Shown: positions 9,039 to 20,816 of the stretch, one piece after another
Layout of the letters: each line of letters begins with the position of its first letter
Numbering within the stretch: the stretch's first letter is position 1
From: Erwinia aphidicola
GTDB taxonomy: Bacteria > Pseudomonadota > Gammaproteobacteria > Enterobacterales > Enterobacteriaceae
Direction: 5' to 3'
NCBI RefSeq assembly: GCF_014773485.1
Contig: NZ_JACXBP010000001.1
Location: 620,001-684,000, forward strand
DNA: 64,000 nt
Made by a program: the position numbers and the translations under genes
Notes under the pieces: model-generated
The model's database searches: none
Told to the model about the DNA's origin: nothing
The model's input: only the letters and a program-made list of their open reading frames with translations

Positions 9039-9447
9039 GGTCCTTTTCCTTCTTTATATAGTCATTTTCTGGCCGCCATTGTACGCCAGCCCGTTAAATC
9101 CGCAATCTTTGTAGTGATATACAAAAGTGACTCTTTTTTCTTAGTTTTCTGGCGTAAATGGGGCATGGATGCTAATTAAGTTGCGTAACAGATTTTATCA
9201 GGTAGAGTGTGGGCGTTTCGGGTTCCGGGCGTAAAACAGACTTTACGCCTTGTTAGAGATTCGCTTAACAGGTAGTAAAAAGTACCGTTAATCAACGTGT
9301 TGTAACGTCAGATTTCGCACTGGAATCGATGAAAAAGTTGTTCGGGTTGAATTCATTTTCCCCAATAACCTTATCCTTAGTGCGCTGCGTAGCTTCAGGA
9401 ATACGGCACAACTTACTCTCGGACGTTTTAATCAGGTAAAGGTAACT
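9039..9447. other. topA upstream region
   Basis: About 400 bases with no gene. It is AT-rich near 9110-9200, as expected for the multiple supercoiling-sensitive topA promoters known in E. coli, but I could not assign individual promoters with confidence. GGTAAAGGTAACT immediately before the topA ATG is its ribosome-binding site. Confidence 0.5.
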
Positions 9448-12048
9448 ATGGGAAAAGCTCTCGTAATAGTTGAGTCCCCGGCAAAAGCCAAAACGATCAA
9501 TAAATATCTCGGTAATGACTACGTGGTGAAATCCAGCGTGGGTCACATCCGTGATTTGCCGACAAGTGGATCAACAGTTAAAAAGAGCGCTGACTCTACA
9601 ACCAGTAAAACCGGCAAGAAGGTCAAAAAAGACGAAAAGACTGCCCTCGTTAACCGTATGGGCGTCGATCCTTATCACGGCTGGGATGCGAATTATCAAA
9701 TCCTGCCAGGTAAGGAAAAGGTCGTTGCTGAACTGAGAGCACTGGCCGAAAAAGCTGACCACATCTATCTCGCAACGGACCTTGACCGCGAAGGGGAGGC
9801 CATTGCATGGCACCTGCGGGAAGTGATCGGTGGCGATGAATCACGCTACAGCCGCGTGGTGTTTAACGAAATTACCAAAAACGCTATCCAGCAGGCATTT
9901 GAAAAGCCGGGTGAGCTGAATATTGACCGCGTCAATGCTCAGCAGGCACGCCGCTTCATGGACCGTGTGGTCGGTTATATGGTCTCCCCGCTGCTGTGGA
10001 AAAAAGTCGCACGCGGCCTTTCTGCGGGGCGCGTGCAGTCAGTCGCCGTTCGCCTGGTGGTTGAGCGTGAACGTGAGATCAAAGCGTTTGTCCCGGAAGA
10101 GTACTGGGATCTGAATGCTGACCTGACTACGCCGAAAGGCGTTGACCTGCCAATGCAGGTGACTCATCAGGCCGACAAACCGTTCCGCCCGGTTAATCGT
10201 GAGCAGACTTATGCTGCCGTTAGCCTGCTGGAAAAAGCCCGCTACGTGGTGGCCGATCGCGAAGACAAGCCAACCAGCAGTAAGCCAGGCGCACCTTTTA
10301 TTACCTCTACGTTGCAGCAGGCGGCAAGTACCCGCCTTGGCTTCGGCGTGAAGAAAACCATGATGATGGCGCAGCGTCTGTATGAAGCGGGTCATATCAC
10401 CTATATGCGTACTGACTCTACCAACCTGAGCCAGGATGCGGTGGGCATGGTGCGTGGCTACATTGAGGATGAATTTGGCGCGAAATACCTGCCGAAAGCC
10501 GCCAATGTTTACAGCAGTAAAGAGAACTCTCAGGAAGCGCACGAGGCCATCCGTCCTTCGGATGTCAAAGTGCAGTCTGAGCAGCTGAAAGATATGGAAA
10601 CGGACGCGCAGAAGCTGTATCAGCTGATCTGGCGCCAGTTCGTGGCCTGTCAAATGATGCCAGCGCAGTACGACTCTACGACACTTACCGTAGAAGCAGG
10701 CGATTTCAAACTGAAGGCCAAAGGGCGCACGCTGCGCTTTGACGGCTGGACGCGAGTAATGCCGGCGCTGCGTAAAGGTGATGAAGATCGCGTACTGCCA
10801 CCGGTTGAAGTAGGCAGCGAACTGAGCCTGCAGCAGTTGGTACCCAGCCAGCACTTCACTAAGCCACCGGCGCGTTTCAGCGAAGCTTCGCTGGTGCGTG
10901 AGCTGGAAAAACGCGGTATTGGTCGTCCTTCTACTTATGCTTCGATCATCTCAACGATTCAGGATCGTGGCTATGTGAAAGTGGAAAGCCGCCGCTTCTA
11001 CGCTGAGAAAATGGGCGAGATCGTTACTGACCGTCTGGAAGAGAACTTCCGTGAGCTGATGAATTACGACTTCACCGCGCACATGGAAGACAATCTCGAT
11101 AAAGTAGCGAACAACGAAGCGCAGTGGAAAGCCGTGCTGGACAAGTTCTTTGGCGAATTCAGCCAGCAGCTTGAGCAGGCAGAGAAAGACCCGGAAGAGG
11201 GCGGCATGCAGCCGAACCAGATGGTGTTGACCTCTATTGACTGCCCGACCTGTAGCCGTCAGATGGGTATCCGTACCGCCAGTACCGGGGTATTCCTCGG
11301 CTGTTCCGGCTACGCGCTACCGCCGAAAGAGCGCTGTAAGCAGACCATTAACCTGATCCCAGAGAATGAAGTACTGAATATTCTCGAAGGGGATGATGCG
11401 GAAACTAACGCGCTGCGCGCCCGCCGCCGCTGCCAGAAGTGTGGCACCGCGATGGACAGCTACCTGATCGACCCCTCGCGCAAGCTGCACGTCTGTGGTA
11501 ACAACCCGGAATGTGACGGTTACGAGATCGAGCAGGGCGAGTTCCGTATTAAGGGGTACGACGGGCCAATCGTTGAGTGTGAAAAATGCGGCTCTGAAAT
11601 GCACCTGAAAATGGGGCGCTTCGGCAAGTACATGGCCTGCACCAACGACGACTGTAAAAACACGCGTAAAATTCTGCGCAACGGCGAAGTGGCGCCACCG
11701 AAAGAAGATCCGGTGCCGTTACCTGAGCTGCCGTGTGAGAAGTCAGACGCTTACTTCGTGCTGCGTGACGGCGCTGCGGGCGTATTCCTTGCGGCGAATA
11801 CCTTCCCTAAATCGCGTGAAACCCGCGCGCCGCAGGTTGAAGAGCTGCAACGCTTCCGTGACCGGCTGCCCGAAAAGCTGCGTTACCTGGCCGATGCTCC
11901 GGCAACGGATGCCGATGGCAACAAAGCCGTGGTACGCTTCAGCCGTAAAACTAAACAGCAGTATGTCAGCACCGAGAAAGACGGCAAAGCCACCGGCTGG
12001 TCCGCCTTTTATGTTGACGGTAAGTGGGAAGTGAGCGCGAAGAAATAA
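9448..12048 (+). CDS. topA: DNA topoisomerase I (type IA)
   Basis: 866 residues (865 in E. coli). It relaxes negative supercoils by cutting one strand through a tyrosyl link. The N-terminal TOPRIM domain has [15 protein letters not shown] and [16 protein letters not shown] (acidic metal site), and the active-site Tyr lies in [12 protein letters not shown] near residue 320. The C-terminal third holds three four-cysteine zinc ribbons (CPTC...GC...C, CQKC...C...C, CEKC...C...C), then a basic tail ending KWEVSAKK. All expected elements are intact. It is alone in its transcription unit, upstream of cysB as in E. coli. Confidence 0.98.
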   Translation: MGKALVIVESPAKAKTINKYLGNDYVVKSSVGHIRDLPTSGSTVKKSADSTTSKTGKKVKKDEKTALVNRMGVDPYHGWDANYQILPGKEKVVAELRALAEKADHIYLATDLDREGEAIAWHLREVIGGDESRYSRVVFNEITKNAIQQAFEKPGELNIDRVNAQQARRFMDRVVGYMVSPLLWKKVARGLSAGRVQSVAVRLVVEREREIKAFVPEEYWDLNADLTTPKGVDLPMQVTHQADKPFRPVNREQTYAAVSLLEKARYVVADREDKPTSSKPGAPFITSTLQQAASTRLGFGVKKTMMMAQRLYEAGHITYMRTDSTNLSQDAVGMVRGYIEDEFGAKYLPKAANVYSSKENSQEAHEAIRPSDVKVQSEQLKDMETDAQKLYQLIWRQFVACQMMPAQYDSTTLTVEAGDFKLKAKGRTLRFDGWTRVMPALRKGDEDRVLPPVEVGSELSLQQLVPSQHFTKPPARFSEASLVRELEKRGIGRPSTYASIISTIQDRGYVKVESRRFYAEKMGEIVTDRLEENFRELMNYDFTAHMEDNLDKVANNEAQWKAVLDKFFGEFSQQLEQAEKDPEEGGMQPNQMVLTSIDCPTCSRQMGIRTASTGVFLGCSGYALPPKERCKQTINLIPENEVLNILEGDDAETNALRARRRCQKCGTAMDSYLIDPSRKLHVCGNNPECDGYEIEQGEFRIKGYDGPIVECEKCGSEMHLKMGRFGKYMACTNDDCKNTRKILRNGEVAPPKEDPVPLPELPCEKSDAYFVLRDGAAGVFLAANTFPKSRETRAPQVEELQRFRDRLPEKLRYLADAPATDADGNKAVVRFSRKTKQQYVSTEKDGKATGWSAFYVDGKWEVSAKK

Positions 12049-12065
12049 TTTGTTGCTTCCCCCAG

Positions 12066-12094
12066 TGAGCGAGCCGCCTCGTGCGGTTCGCTCA
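12066..12094 (+). terminator. Hairpin after topA, possible terminator
   Basis: TGAGCGAGCCG pairs with CGGTTCGCTCA (one G-T pair), but only a weak T-rich run (CTTCATCTTCC) follows. It could be a weak terminator or an mRNA 3'-end stabiliser. Confidence 0.55.
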
Positions 12095-12270
12095 GGCTTC
12101 ATCTTCCTCACGCTTTCCCCTTCCGATGCTATACATATCCCACTTTTTTGATATAGTTGTTATAGATAACACCTTTCTTATTATCAATTTGCATTAGACC
12201 GTGAACCCGATCGCAGCGCGAGCTTGCTGACGGGGATTCGGCGCGTTGCTTCAAACCCTGGATGGAATGA

Positions 12271-13248
<978 letters not shown>

Positions 13249-13275
13249 TAACCCACAATATTATTGATGATATAC

Positions 13276-13302
13276 GTGGGCCGCTTGCGGCCCACTTTTT
13301 TT
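13276..13302 (+). terminator. Intrinsic terminator after cysB
   Basis: GTGGGCCGC pairs with GCGGCCCAC (13276-13284 with 13287-13295), with a two-base core loop and a run of seven Ts. Confidence 0.95.
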
Positions 13303-13750
13303 ATGATTGGTGCCACCGATTACTGCAAACGTTAACCCCATTTCATTATTTTTTCGTAAATGAAACATGTATCACATGTTCCTTCATTGTTATTTCTTAA
13401 ATGAGAAACAGTACACACTTTTCATTGTCGCTCTTTGCGCCAGGATAGGATGATTCTCATACTCTAGTTAAAAGGAGTGGAGATCGCCTGTGGCCTGAGG
13501 CGTGCTAAATTTATCTCTAATTTAGGCTGGACCTAATAGAGGGGCCAATGAAACCAGTTTGGGTTAAGGGGTAATTATTCCCCTTAAGTTAATTTAGCGT
13601 TTTTAATTAATCTTTTTGATGCTTGATAAATCCTGTTAATCGTTTTGTTCAATAAAAATTACTGGATTTTGCAACACAGAATGTTTAGGATTCATCCTAA
13701 TTTCTGATTGGTTCAAACAATCGTTTTAATGAGAGTGATTATCAAAAACT
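13303..13750 (+). other. Structured leader upstream of ymiA, with an 8-codon ORF
   Basis: About 450 bases, AT-rich, without a long ORF. Two clear hairpins can be drawn: CTAAATT/AATTTAG (13505-13525) and a perfect 8-base stem TTAAGGGG/CCCCTTAA (13564-13587). Between them GAGGGG sits five bases before an ATG at 13548 that encodes MKPVWVKG and stops inside the loop of the second hairpin (13572-13574). The layout resembles a translated leader, but no regulatory role is established. ymiA's own ribosome-binding site is weak. Confidence 0.45.
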
Positions 13751-13909
13751 ATGGCTACTAGATTATCTGTACAACCCGACTTCGGGGACAAAACCATCAA
13801 GGTTGAGCGTAACAGCAATCTGAAACGCAAAGCCTGGCTCACGGTATTCGCTGCTTCCTCATTGTTCTGGGTTGTGGTTGCTTTATCTGTCTGGCGTATT
13901 TGGGGGTAA
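13751..13909 (+). CDS. ymiA: Small single-span membrane protein YmiA
   Basis: 52 codons. The C-terminal half, LKRKAWLTVFAASSLFWVVV followed by ALSVWRIWG, is nearly the same as E. coli YmiA (46 residues), so the identification is firm. The N-terminal ~20 residues are variable and charged. A basic patch followed by one transmembrane helix predicts an inner-membrane protein with its N-terminus inside. Function unknown. The gene starts two bases before yciX (TAACAATG), so the pair is co-translated, in the same place between cysB and acnA as in E. coli. Confidence 0.9.
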   Translation: MATRLSVQPDFGDKTIKVERNSNLKRKAWLTVFAASSLFWVVVALSVWRIWG

Positions 13910-13911
13910 CA

Positions 13912-14076
13912 ATGCAACTTGGACTGCACGATCGTAAAGCACAGCAGGTACGTAAAACCGAGCGTTTTTGCAAAGGCAAAAATGACACTCAGGATTCGAT
14001 TCCAGCATCATGGAATCTGAATGAACTGCAGCGTAATTTTATTGAGTCAATGTTCGAAGACAAGAAAGCAAAATAA
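13912..14076 (+). CDS. yciX: Small basic protein YciX
   Basis: A 54-residue soluble, basic protein beginning MQLGLHDRKAQQVRKTERF and ending ESMFEDKKAK, starting two bases after ymiA. Its size (55 in E. coli) and position after ymiA support YciX. I recognise no domain. No membrane segment is present. Function unknown; operon structure implies joint expression with the membrane peptide YmiA. Confidence 0.75.
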   Translation: MQLGLHDRKAQQVRKTERFCKGKNDTQDSIPASWNLNELQRNFIESMFEDKKAK

Positions 14077-14279
14077 GTCACGACGTGACTATTTCCCAGG
14101 CAACCTTGCCGGGCAATATTATTAAAACAGATTCATTTAATCTTAAGACCGAACCACTGGTCAGGGCTTCTTGACGCCCAATTCTGATGGTAACGCCATC
14201 ATTTAACGGTGAAATCCTTGTGGTAGATGCCGAGGGTTTAATGCGGTACGTTTTGGCCAGCAGTGGCCTGAGAGAGAAT

Positions 14280-14375
14280 ATGATGAATTTAACCCAAATT
14301 ACCTGGTTCAGCACCTGGACATTTTCAGCCCTGTTCTGGACTAGCGCGTTATGGCTTGCAATGGTGATGCGCTAA
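14280..14375 (+). CDS. 31-residue hydrophobic membrane peptide
   Basis: ATGATG preceded by GAGAGA opens a 31-codon frame, MMNLTQITWFSTWTFSALFW followed by TSALWLAMVMR. It is one predicted transmembrane helix with an Arg at the C-terminus. It sits between yciX and a strong terminator, in the same direction, so it is probably the third gene of the unit or has its own promoter. FSALFWTSAL resembles ASSLFWVVVAL of YmiA. It may be the counterpart of a tiny E. coli gene of the ymi series (ymiC has a similar length, from memory), but I cannot confirm that. A longer frame starts at 14187 without a ribosome-binding site. Confidence 0.6.
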   Translation: MMNLTQITWFSTWTFSALFWTSALWLAMVMR

Positions 14376-14412
14376 TCGCGCATTTAATTAAAAGCTTAGC
14401 GTAATAAACAAT

Positions 14413-14448
14413 AACGCCCTGCTGACCTGTACAGCGGGGCGTTTTGTT
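14413..14448 (+). terminator. Intrinsic terminator of the ymiA-yciX unit
   Basis: ACGCCCTGCT pairs with AGCGGGGCGT (14413-14422 with 14433-14442), followed by TTTGTTTTTT. It isolates the small-gene unit from acnA. Confidence 0.9.
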
Positions 14449-14582
14449 TTTTAATTTTCATTTTGTTTCAGCTGTTGTCAATTAGTGTTGTTATCAAAAC
14501 GTTGCTGCCGAGTTGTGCTATGTTTAATCAAACCTTGCAATCACTAAGGTTATGATTATTCGAGCGCACGAATGGAGGAGCA

Positions 14583-17261
14583 ATGTCGACATTAAGCCAA
14601 ATCAGTCAAGACACGCTGGAAGTCAACGATCAGCGCTACCATTTCTACAACCTCACGAAAGCACAATCAGAGCTGGGCGACATCAGCCGCTTACCCAAAT
14701 CAATGAAAGTCCTGCTGGAGAACTTGCTGCGCTATCAGGATGGCGATTCCGTCACGGCGGAGGACATCAGCGCACTTGCCGGCTGGCTTAAAGACGCCCA
14801 TGCCGACCGGGAAATAGCCTATCGCCCGGCACGGGTTTTAATGCAGGACTTTACTGGAGTGCCGGCGGTGGTCGATCTTGCGGCCATGCGCGAGGCGGTT
14901 AAGCGTCTCGGCGGTGATGTTGCCAAAGTCAATCCACTGTCGCCCGTCGATCTGGTCATCGACCACTCCGTCACCGTGGACCACTTTGGCGACGACGACG
15001 CGTTTGAAGAGAACGTGCGCCTGGAGATGGAGCGCAACCACGAGCGCTACGTGTTCCTGCGCTGGGGGCAGAAAGCCTTTAACCGCTTCAGCGTGGTGCC
15101 TCCAGGTACCGGTATCTGTCACCAGGTAAACCTTGAGTATCTCGGCCAGGCCGTCTGGCACGAAGAACAAAATGGCCGCCAGGTCGCTTACCCCGACACG
15201 CTGGTTGGCACTGACTCGCACACCACGATGATCAATGCGCTCGGCGTACTGGGTTGGGGCGTTGGCGGCATTGAAGCCGAAGCGGCGATGCTCGGCCAGC
15301 CGGTGTCGATGCTGATCCCGGATGTGGTGGGCTTCAAATTAACCGGCAAGCTGAAAGCGGGGATCACCGCCACCGACCTGGTGTTAACCGTTACGCAGAT
15401 GCTGCGCAAGCACGGGGTGGTTGGTAAGTTCGTGGAGTTCTATGGCGACGGGCTGGATGACCTGCCGCTGGCCGACCGTGCGACCATTGCCAATATGGCG
15501 CCAGAATATGGCGCAACCTGCGGCTTCTTCCCGGTCGATGACATCACCCTCAGTTATATGACGTTGACCGGGCGCAGCAGCCAGCAGATTGCGCTGGTCG
15601 AGGCCTACGCGAAAGCGCAGGGGCTCTGGCGTAATAGCGGGGACGAACCGGTGTTCACCAGCAGCCTGTCGCTGGATATGGGCGTGGTTGAGTCCAGCCT
15701 CGCCGGACCGAAGCGCCCGCAGGACCGTGTGGCCCTTGGCGATGTGCCTGCTGCCTTCCGCGCCAGTAATGAACTGGAAGTGAATCGCGCGCAGAAAGAT
15801 CATAAAGCCATTACTTACCGCGACAGCCACAGCGGGCAAGAATATCAACTGGAAGACGGTGCGGTGGTCATCGCTGCTATCACTTCCTGTACCAATACGT
15901 CAAACCCTAGCGTGCTGATGGCCGCCGGCCTGCTGGCGAAAAAAGCCGTGTCGCTTGGGCTGAAACCAAAACCGTGGGTTAAGGGTTCACTGGCACCAGG
16001 CTCCAAAGTGGTGTCTGACTATCTGGCCAGCGCGGGGCTGACGCCCTATCTCGATAAGCTTGGCTTTAACCTGGTCGGCTATGGCTGTACCACCTGCATC
16101 GGTAACTCGGGTCCGCTACCTGCAGAGATTGAGAGCGCGATTAAGCAGGGCGATCTCACCGTGGGCGCCGTGCTGTCCGGCAACCGTAATTTTGAAGGGC
16201 GCATTCATCCGTTTGTGAAAACTAACTGGCTGGCTTCACCTCCGCTGGTTGTCGCCTATGCGTTGGCGGGCAACATGACCCTGAATCTGCACAGCGATCC
16301 TATCGGCGCAGACACCACCGGCAAACCCGTGTATCTGAAAGATATCTGGCCGTCGCCGGAAGAGATTGCCGAAGCGGTACAGTTAGTTTCGACCGATATG
16401 TTCCACAAAGAGTATGCCGAAGTCTTCGAAGGCACCCCGGAGTGGCAGCAGATCAAAGTCAGTGAGGCGGCGACCTATGACTGGGATGAGGGCTCTACTT
16501 ATATTCGTCTCTCGCCGTTCTTTGATGACATGGGCAAAGAGCCGAAGCCGGTGCAGGATATTCACGGCGCGCGCGTACTGGCAATGCTGGGAGACTCGGT
16601 GACCACTGACCATATTTCGCCTGCGGGCAGCATCAAGGCGGACAGCCCTGCCGGGCGCTACCTGCTGGAGCATGGCGTGGAGCGCACGGACTTTAACTCC
16701 TACGGTTCGCGCCGTGGTAATCACGAAGTCATGATGCGCGGAACCTTCGCCAATATTCGCATTCGCAATGAAATGGTGCCGGGCGTGGAAGGGGGCATGA
16801 CCCGCTTTATCCCGGGTAATGAGCAGATGGCGATTTATGATGCCGCTATGCGCTATCAACAGCAGGGTACGCCACTGGCGGTGATTGCGGGTAAAGAGTA
16901 CGGCTCCGGTTCCAGCCGCGACTGGGCAGCGAAAGGCCCGCGTTTGCAGGGCGTGCGCGTAGTCATTGCTGAGTCGTTCGAACGTATCCACCGCTCGAAT
17001 CTGATTGGTATGGGTATTCTACCGCTGGAGTTCCCGCAGGGCGTAACCCGCAAGACGCTGAAGTTGACCGGGGATGAACTGATCGATGTCCACGACCTCA
17101 ACCAACTGCAGCCGGGAGGGAGCGTCAAAGTGACCTTAACCGGCGTGGATGGGGCTAAGGAAGTGCTGGAGATGCGCTGTCGTATTGATACCGGTAATGA
17201 GCTGACCTATTACCAGAATGACGGCATTCTGCACTATGTGATCAGGAATATGCTGGATTAG
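14583..17261 (+). CDS. acnA: Aconitate hydratase A
   Basis: 892 residues (891 in E. coli), the stationary-phase and oxidative-stress aconitase interconverting citrate and isocitrate through cis-aconitate. [4Fe-4S] ligands are in [11 protein letters not shown] and [14 protein letters not shown]. Other family signatures are [49 protein letters not shown] and, in the swivelling C-terminal domain, [17 protein letters not shown] strong GGAGGAG ribosome-binding site precedes the start. Its own terminator follows. In E. coli it is controlled by SoxS, Fnr, ArcA and CRP; I did not assign sites here. Confidence 0.98.
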   Translation: MSTLSQISQDTLEVNDQRYHFYNLTKAQSELGDISRLPKSMKVLLENLLRYQDGDSVTAEDISALAGWLKDAHADREIAYRPARVLMQDFTGVPAVVDLAAMREAVKRLGGDVAKVNPLSPVDLVIDHSVTVDHFGDDDAFEENVRLEMERNHERYVFLRWGQKAFNRFSVVPPGTGICHQVNLEYLGQAVWHEEQNGRQVAYPDTLVGTDSHTTMINALGVLGWGVGGIEAEAAMLGQPVSMLIPDVVGFKLTGKLKAGITATDLVLTVTQMLRKHGVVGKFVEFYGDGLDDLPLADRATIANMAPEYGATCGFFPVDDITLSYMTLTGRSSQQIALVEAYAKAQGLWRNSGDEPVFTSSLSLDMGVVESSLAGPKRPQDRVALGDVPAAFRASNELEVNRAQKDHKAITYRDSHSGQEYQLEDGAVVIAAITSCTNTSNPSVLMAAGLLAKKAVSLGLKPKPWVKGSLAPGSKVVSDYLASAGLTPYLDKLGFNLVGYGCTTCIGNSGPLPAEIESAIKQGDLTVGAVLSGNRNFEGRIHPFVKTNWLASPPLVVAYALAGNMTLNLHSDPIGADTTGKPVYLKDIWPSPEEIAEAVQLVSTDMFHKEYAEVFEGTPEWQQIKVSEAATYDWDEGSTYIRLSPFFDDMGKEPKPVQDIHGARVLAMLGDSVTTDHISPAGSIKADSPAGRYLLEHGVERTDFNSYGSRRGNHEVMMRGTFANIRIRNEMVPGVEGGMTRFIPGNEQMAIYDAAMRYQQQGTPLAVIAGKEYGSGSSRDWAAKGPRLQGVRVVIAESFERIHRSNLIGMGILPLEFPQGVTRKTLKLTGDELIDVHDLNQLQPGGSVKVTLTGVDGAKEVLEMRCRIDTGNELTYYQNDGILHYVIRNMLD

Positions 17262-17279
17262 CGCGAGTCAGAAGAGAGA

Positions 17280-17307
17280 GCGGGCCAGGACAGGCCCGCT
17301 TTTTTTT
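17280..17307 (+). terminator. Intrinsic terminator after acnA
   Basis: GCGGGCC pairs with GGCCCGC across AGGACA, then eight Ts. It ends five bases before the convergent ribA stop. Confidence 0.95.
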
Positions 17308-17311
17308 GCAC

Positions 17312-17902
17312 TTATTTAGATAACAAATGGCCCATTTTGGCGGCTTTGGTATCCAGATAGTGGGCATTTTTTGGGTTGCGCCCGACGATCAGCGGAACGC
17401 GCTCGACGATGTTGATCCCGGCTTCACTGAGGATCTCCACCTTGCGCGGATTGTTGGTCAACAGGCGAACTTCTTCCACGCCCAGCAGCTTAAACATATC
17501 GGCGCACGGGGTGAAGTCACGCTCATCAGCGGCAAAGCCGAGCTGGTGGTTAGCTTCAACCGTGTCGTAGCCTTTATCCTGTAGCGCATAAGCGCGGATC
17601 TTGTTCAGCAACCCGATATTGCGGCCTTCCTGACGATGGTAAAGCAGAATGCCGCGGCCAAGTTCGGCAATCTGCGCCATTGCGGCTTCCAGCTGGAAAC
17701 CACAGTCACAGCGCAGGCTGAACAGGGCATCGCCAGTCAGGCATTCAGAATGAACGCGGGCCAGCACCGGTTTGTTATCAGATATATCGCCATAAACCAG
17801 GGCAACGTGGTCATGACCGGTTGCCAGTTCTTCAAAACCGACCATGAGGAAATCTCCCCATGGCGTGGGCAGATTGGCTTCTGCCACCCGTTTAAGCTGC
17901 AT
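17312..17902 (-). CDS. ribA: GTP cyclohydrolase II
   Basis: 196 residues, identical in length to E. coli RibA. It opens GTP to 2,5-diamino-6-ribosylamino-4(3H)-pyrimidinone 5'-phosphate, the first step of riboflavin synthesis. Zinc ligands are the three Cys in [34 protein letters not shown] and [11 protein letters not shown] are the other catalytic and binding motifs. I chose the ATG at 17902 ([18 protein letters not shown]). The open frame extends 31 codons upstream, with no homology. It is convergent with acnA and divergent from pgpB, as in E. coli. Confidence 0.97.
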   Translation of the reverse strand: MQLKRVAEANLPTPWGDFLMVGFEELATGHDHVALVYGDISDNKPVLARVHSECLTGDALFSLRCDCGFQLEAAMAQIAELGRGILLYHRQEGRNIGLLNKIRAYALQDKGYDTVEANHQLGFAADERDFTPCADMFKLLGVEEVRLLTNNPRKVEILSEAGINIVERVPLIVGRNPKNAHYLDTKAAKMGHLLSK

Positions 17903-18130
17903 GTGACTCTCCAGAAACTTCAGGTAGTACGCTATCATCAGATAGCGCTTTGTCAGTCGCCTGACGCAAACAATCCCTCTATTTTGCCACAACACAGGCC
18001 GGGGCGGTTAACACGTTAGAGCGATTGTTGTAATACAGCACAAATATCATAAGTACTATCCTTATGTTATTATTTTTTAAGATAATCTTATTACATTGTT
18101 GTCAATCAGAGATGCGTAAAAGGAACAAGA

Positions 18131-18904
18131 ATGGCTGATATCGTTAAACGCACCACCCTCGGCGCACTGCTGTTACTGATTATGCCGCTTGGCGTGATGC
18201 TATCTGGCTGGCAGTGGCAGCCGGGCGAAATGGGAATAGGCCATCTGGTTCTGTTTTGGTTCACCGAAACGGTCACCAGCCCGTGGGGCACGCTGACCAG
18301 CGCGGTTTTGTGCATTTGGTTTCTCTGGTGCCTGCGTTTCCGCCTTAAACCTGCCATATTTTTATTAGCGATAATCATTGGCACGCTGCTGGCTGGTCAG
18401 TACACCAAAAGCGTGATTAAAGAGGGGGTGCAGGAGCCGCGCCCTTATGTGCTGTGGCTGGAAAAGACCCACAACATCAATGAACGGCAGTTCTATGAGC
18501 AGAAGCGTACGCAGCGCAGTGAGATGGTGCGCAGTGCGGTGGCGAACGATCCCCAGCTGCCCGAATGGCTGAAAAAGCACTGGGCGTTTGAAACCGGATT
18601 TGCGTTCCCTTCGGGTCACAGCATGTTCGCCGCCAGCTGGGCGCTGCTTGGCGTCGGGCTGCTATGGCCGCGTCGCCGCACCGTGACGATTGTTATCCTG
18701 ATGGGGTGGGCGGTGACGGTGATGGGCAGCCGCCTGCTTCTCGGAATGCACTGGCCAATTGATCTCATCACCGCCACGCTGATTAGCTGGCTGTTTATCA
18801 CTCTGGCAACCTGGCTGGCCCAGCGTTTCTGCGGCCCGCTCACCGTGCCGCCGCAGGAGCAGCAGGAAATAAGCGCGCGTGAAACCGAAGCGGATGGATT
18901 GTAA
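18131..18904 (+). CDS. pgpB: Phosphatidylglycerophosphatase B / undecaprenyl-pyrophosphate phosphatase
   Basis: A 257-residue PAP2-superfamily inner-membrane lipid phosphatase with about six membrane spans. The three signature motifs face the periplasm: KEGVQEPRP, PSGHSM and SRLLLGMHWPIDL, which contains the catalytic His. It removes phosphate from phosphatidylglycerol phosphate and from undecaprenyl pyrophosphate, recycling the peptidoglycan lipid carrier. AAAGGA lies ahead of the ATG. It precedes lapAB by about 160 bases. Confidence 0.95.
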   Translation: MADIVKRTTLGALLLLIMPLGVMLSGWQWQPGEMGIGHLVLFWFTETVTSPWGTLTSAVLCIWFLWCLRFRLKPAIFLLAIIIGTLLAGQYTKSVIKEGVQEPRPYVLWLEKTHNINERQFYEQKRTQRSEMVRSAVANDPQLPEWLKKHWAFETGFAFPSGHSMFAASWALLGVGLLWPRRRTVTIVILMGWAVTVMGSRLLLGMHWPIDLITATLISWLFITLATWLAQRFCGPLTVPPQEQQEISARETEADGL

Positions 18905-19066
18905 AGAGGGCATTTGACCCCATATCTTACTTTTCGCCGGCGCCGTGGCGAAGGAGAGTCAGGGCGCTGTTTCATGTTCTGCCGCGGTTTGCACTCATCA
19001 ATGCAAGCATCAGGACGATTTTTTTGGCATAATTCATCTGCTTAACTCCGGCATATGGGACGAACT

Positions 19067-19375
19067 GTGAAATATTTGCTCATTTTTTTAGTGGTTCTGG
19101 CGATTTTCGTCATTTCGGTCACGCTTGGCACCCACAACAATCAGGTGGTGACCTTTAACTACCTGCTGGCACAGGGCGAATTCCGCATTTCAACGCTGCT
19201 GGCATCGCTGTTTGCGGTCGGTTTTCTGCTGGGCTGGGCGATCTGTGGGCTGTTCTGGCTGCGCGTGCGGGTTTCGCTGGCGCATGCTCAGCGTAAACTC
19301 AAACGAATTCAGCAGCAGCTAAGTACGGCTGAAAGCAACGTGACCTCGTCACAGCATCCTGCCGTCAAGGAATAA
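19067..19375 (+). CDS. lapA: LPS assembly protein A (YciS)
   Basis: 102 residues with two membrane helices (residues ~2-22 and ~42-65) and a short cytosolic tail. VKYLLIFLVVLAIFVISVTL and LLAQGEFRISTLLASLFAVG match E. coli LapA closely. I chose the GTG at 19067, which gives the family length. An ATG at 19055 would add four residues, and its GGGACGAA then serves as the ribosome-binding site for GTG. LapA works with LapB to control LpxC turnover and hence LPS synthesis. It lies six bases ahead of lapB, in one operon. Confidence 0.95.
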   Translation: MKYLLIFLVVLAIFVISVTLGTHNNQVVTFNYLLAQGEFRISTLLASLFAVGFLLGWAICGLFWLRVRVSLAHAQRKLKRIQQQLSTAESNVTSSQHPAVKE

Positions 19376-19381
19376 CACTTT

Positions 19382-20551
19382 ATGTTAGAGCTGCTCTTTC
19401 TGTTACTTCCCATCGCCGCCGCTTATGGCTGGTACATGGGGCGCAGAAGCGTGCAACAGGATAAGCAACAGGAGGCCAGCCGCCTGTCACGTGATTATGT
19501 CACTGGGGTGAACTTCCTGCTTTCTAACCAGCAGGACAAGGCCGTTGACCTGTTCCTCGATATGCTTAAAGAGGACAGCGGCACGGTTGAAGCACACCTG
19601 ACCCTCGGTAACCTTTTCCGTTCGCGTGGCGAAGTCGACCGCGCCATTCGCATCCACCAGGCACTGATGGAAAGTGCTTCTCTGACCTACGATCAGCGTC
19701 TGCTGGCAATTCAACAGTTGGGCCGTGACTATATGGCTGCCGGTTTTTACGACCGGGCGGAGCAGATGTTTGGTCAGCTGATCGATGAAACTGATTTTCG
19801 CGTGAGCGCACTGCAGCAGCTGCTGGTGATCCATCAGGCAACCAGCGACTGGCCTAATGCGATTGAGGTCGCTGAGCGGCTGGTGAAGTTGGGTAAGGAT
19901 CGCCTGCGGATGGAAATCGCCCATTTCTACTGTGAGCTTGCGCTTCAGGCAATGGGCAGTGATGACCTTGACCGTGCGATGAACCTGCTGAAAAAAGGGG
20001 ACTCTGCCGATCGCAACAGCGCCCGCGTCTCGATCATGATGGGGCGCATTCATATGGCGAAAGGCGAGTATGCTAAAGCGGTAGCGCACCTGCAGCGTGT
20101 TATCGAGCAGGATAAAGAGCTGGTCAGCGAGACGCTGGAAATGCTTGAAAGCTGTTACCAACACCTGGAACAACCGCAGGCGTGGGCCGACTACCTTCGT
20201 CGCTGCGTCGAAGAGAATACCGGAGCGTCAGCCGAGCTTTACCTTGCTGGCATCCTCGATCGGGAAGAGGGCGCGGAAGCCGCGCAGACCTACATCACTC
20301 GTCAGCTTCAGCGCCATCCAACCATGCGGGTGTTCCATCGCCTGATGGACTTTAATTTGCAGGAGGCCGAAGATGGCCGCGCGAAAGAGAGCCTGATGGT
20401 ACTGCGTGAGATGGTGGGCGAACAGATCCGCACCAAGCCACGCTATCGCTGCCATAAATGCGGGTTTACCGCCCATGCGCTTTACTGGCACTGCCCATCC
20501 TGCCGCGCCTGGTCATCGGTCAAACCCATCCGCGGCCTCGACGGCCAATAA
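19382..20551 (+). CDS. lapB: LPS assembly protein B, TPR and rubredoxin-like protein (YciM)
   Basis: 389 residues, the same as E. coli. An N-terminal membrane anchor (LELLFLLLPIAAAYGWYMG) is followed by several tetratricopeptide repeats (residues ~35-330). A C-terminal rubredoxin-like metal knuckle, RCHKCGFTAHALYWHCPSCR, provides four Cys. LapB recruits LpxC to FtsH for proteolysis, limiting LPS synthesis, and is essential or nearly so in E. coli. The spacing to lapA supports co-transcription, and all structural elements look intact. Confidence 0.97.
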   Translation: MLELLFLLLPIAAAYGWYMGRRSVQQDKQQEASRLSRDYVTGVNFLLSNQQDKAVDLFLDMLKEDSGTVEAHLTLGNLFRSRGEVDRAIRIHQALMESASLTYDQRLLAIQQLGRDYMAAGFYDRAEQMFGQLIDETDFRVSALQQLLVIHQATSDWPNAIEVAERLVKLGKDRLRMEIAHFYCELALQAMGSDDLDRAMNLLKKGDSADRNSARVSIMMGRIHMAKGEYAKAVAHLQRVIEQDKELVSETLEMLESCYQHLEQPQAWADYLRRCVEENTGASAELYLAGILDREEGAEAAQTYITRQLQRHPTMRVFHRLMDFNLQEAEDGRAKESLMVLREMVGEQIRTKPRYRCHKCGFTAHALYWHCPSCRAWSSVKPIRGLDGQ

Positions 20552-20588
20552 CCTTCTGTTTTTATTAGCTATCACCCTTTTTATTGTA

Positions 20589-20616
20589 GGGGCTGACCTT
20601 CTTTTCCGGTCAGCCC
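20589..20616 (+). terminator. Hairpin after lapB
   Basis: GGGCTGACC pairs perfectly with GGTCAGCCC (20589-20597 with 20608-20616). The following GTAAAAG is not a T tract, so it is a likely 3'-end structure of lapAB mRNA and only a possible terminator. Confidence 0.5.
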
Positions 20617-20816
20617 GTAAAAGATTCTAAGCATTATTAGTTACAACATACTAAGGTGTTTAATTTAATAGCGGTTCCAGCCGCACCCGTACTCTCCTGT
20701 GCTTAACAGGGAAGGATAATTGTCAGCGTAAACTGTGAATTTCCCTGCGCTATAGGTAGAATGCTCCCCGTTTATCGTTTGCGCCGTGCGGTGCACCAAT
20801 TAAAGAGGGTATATCC

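Noticed and set aside
9292..9546. 84-codon minus-strand ORF across the topA start
   Set aside because: It overlaps the topA coding region and promoter, with no ribosome-binding site or domain.
13728..13745. Possible Fur box before ymiA (TGAGAGTGATTATCA)
   Set aside because: About 11 of 14 informative positions match, but it is weaker than the ryhB boxes and is not supported by gene function. Kept here as a lead only.
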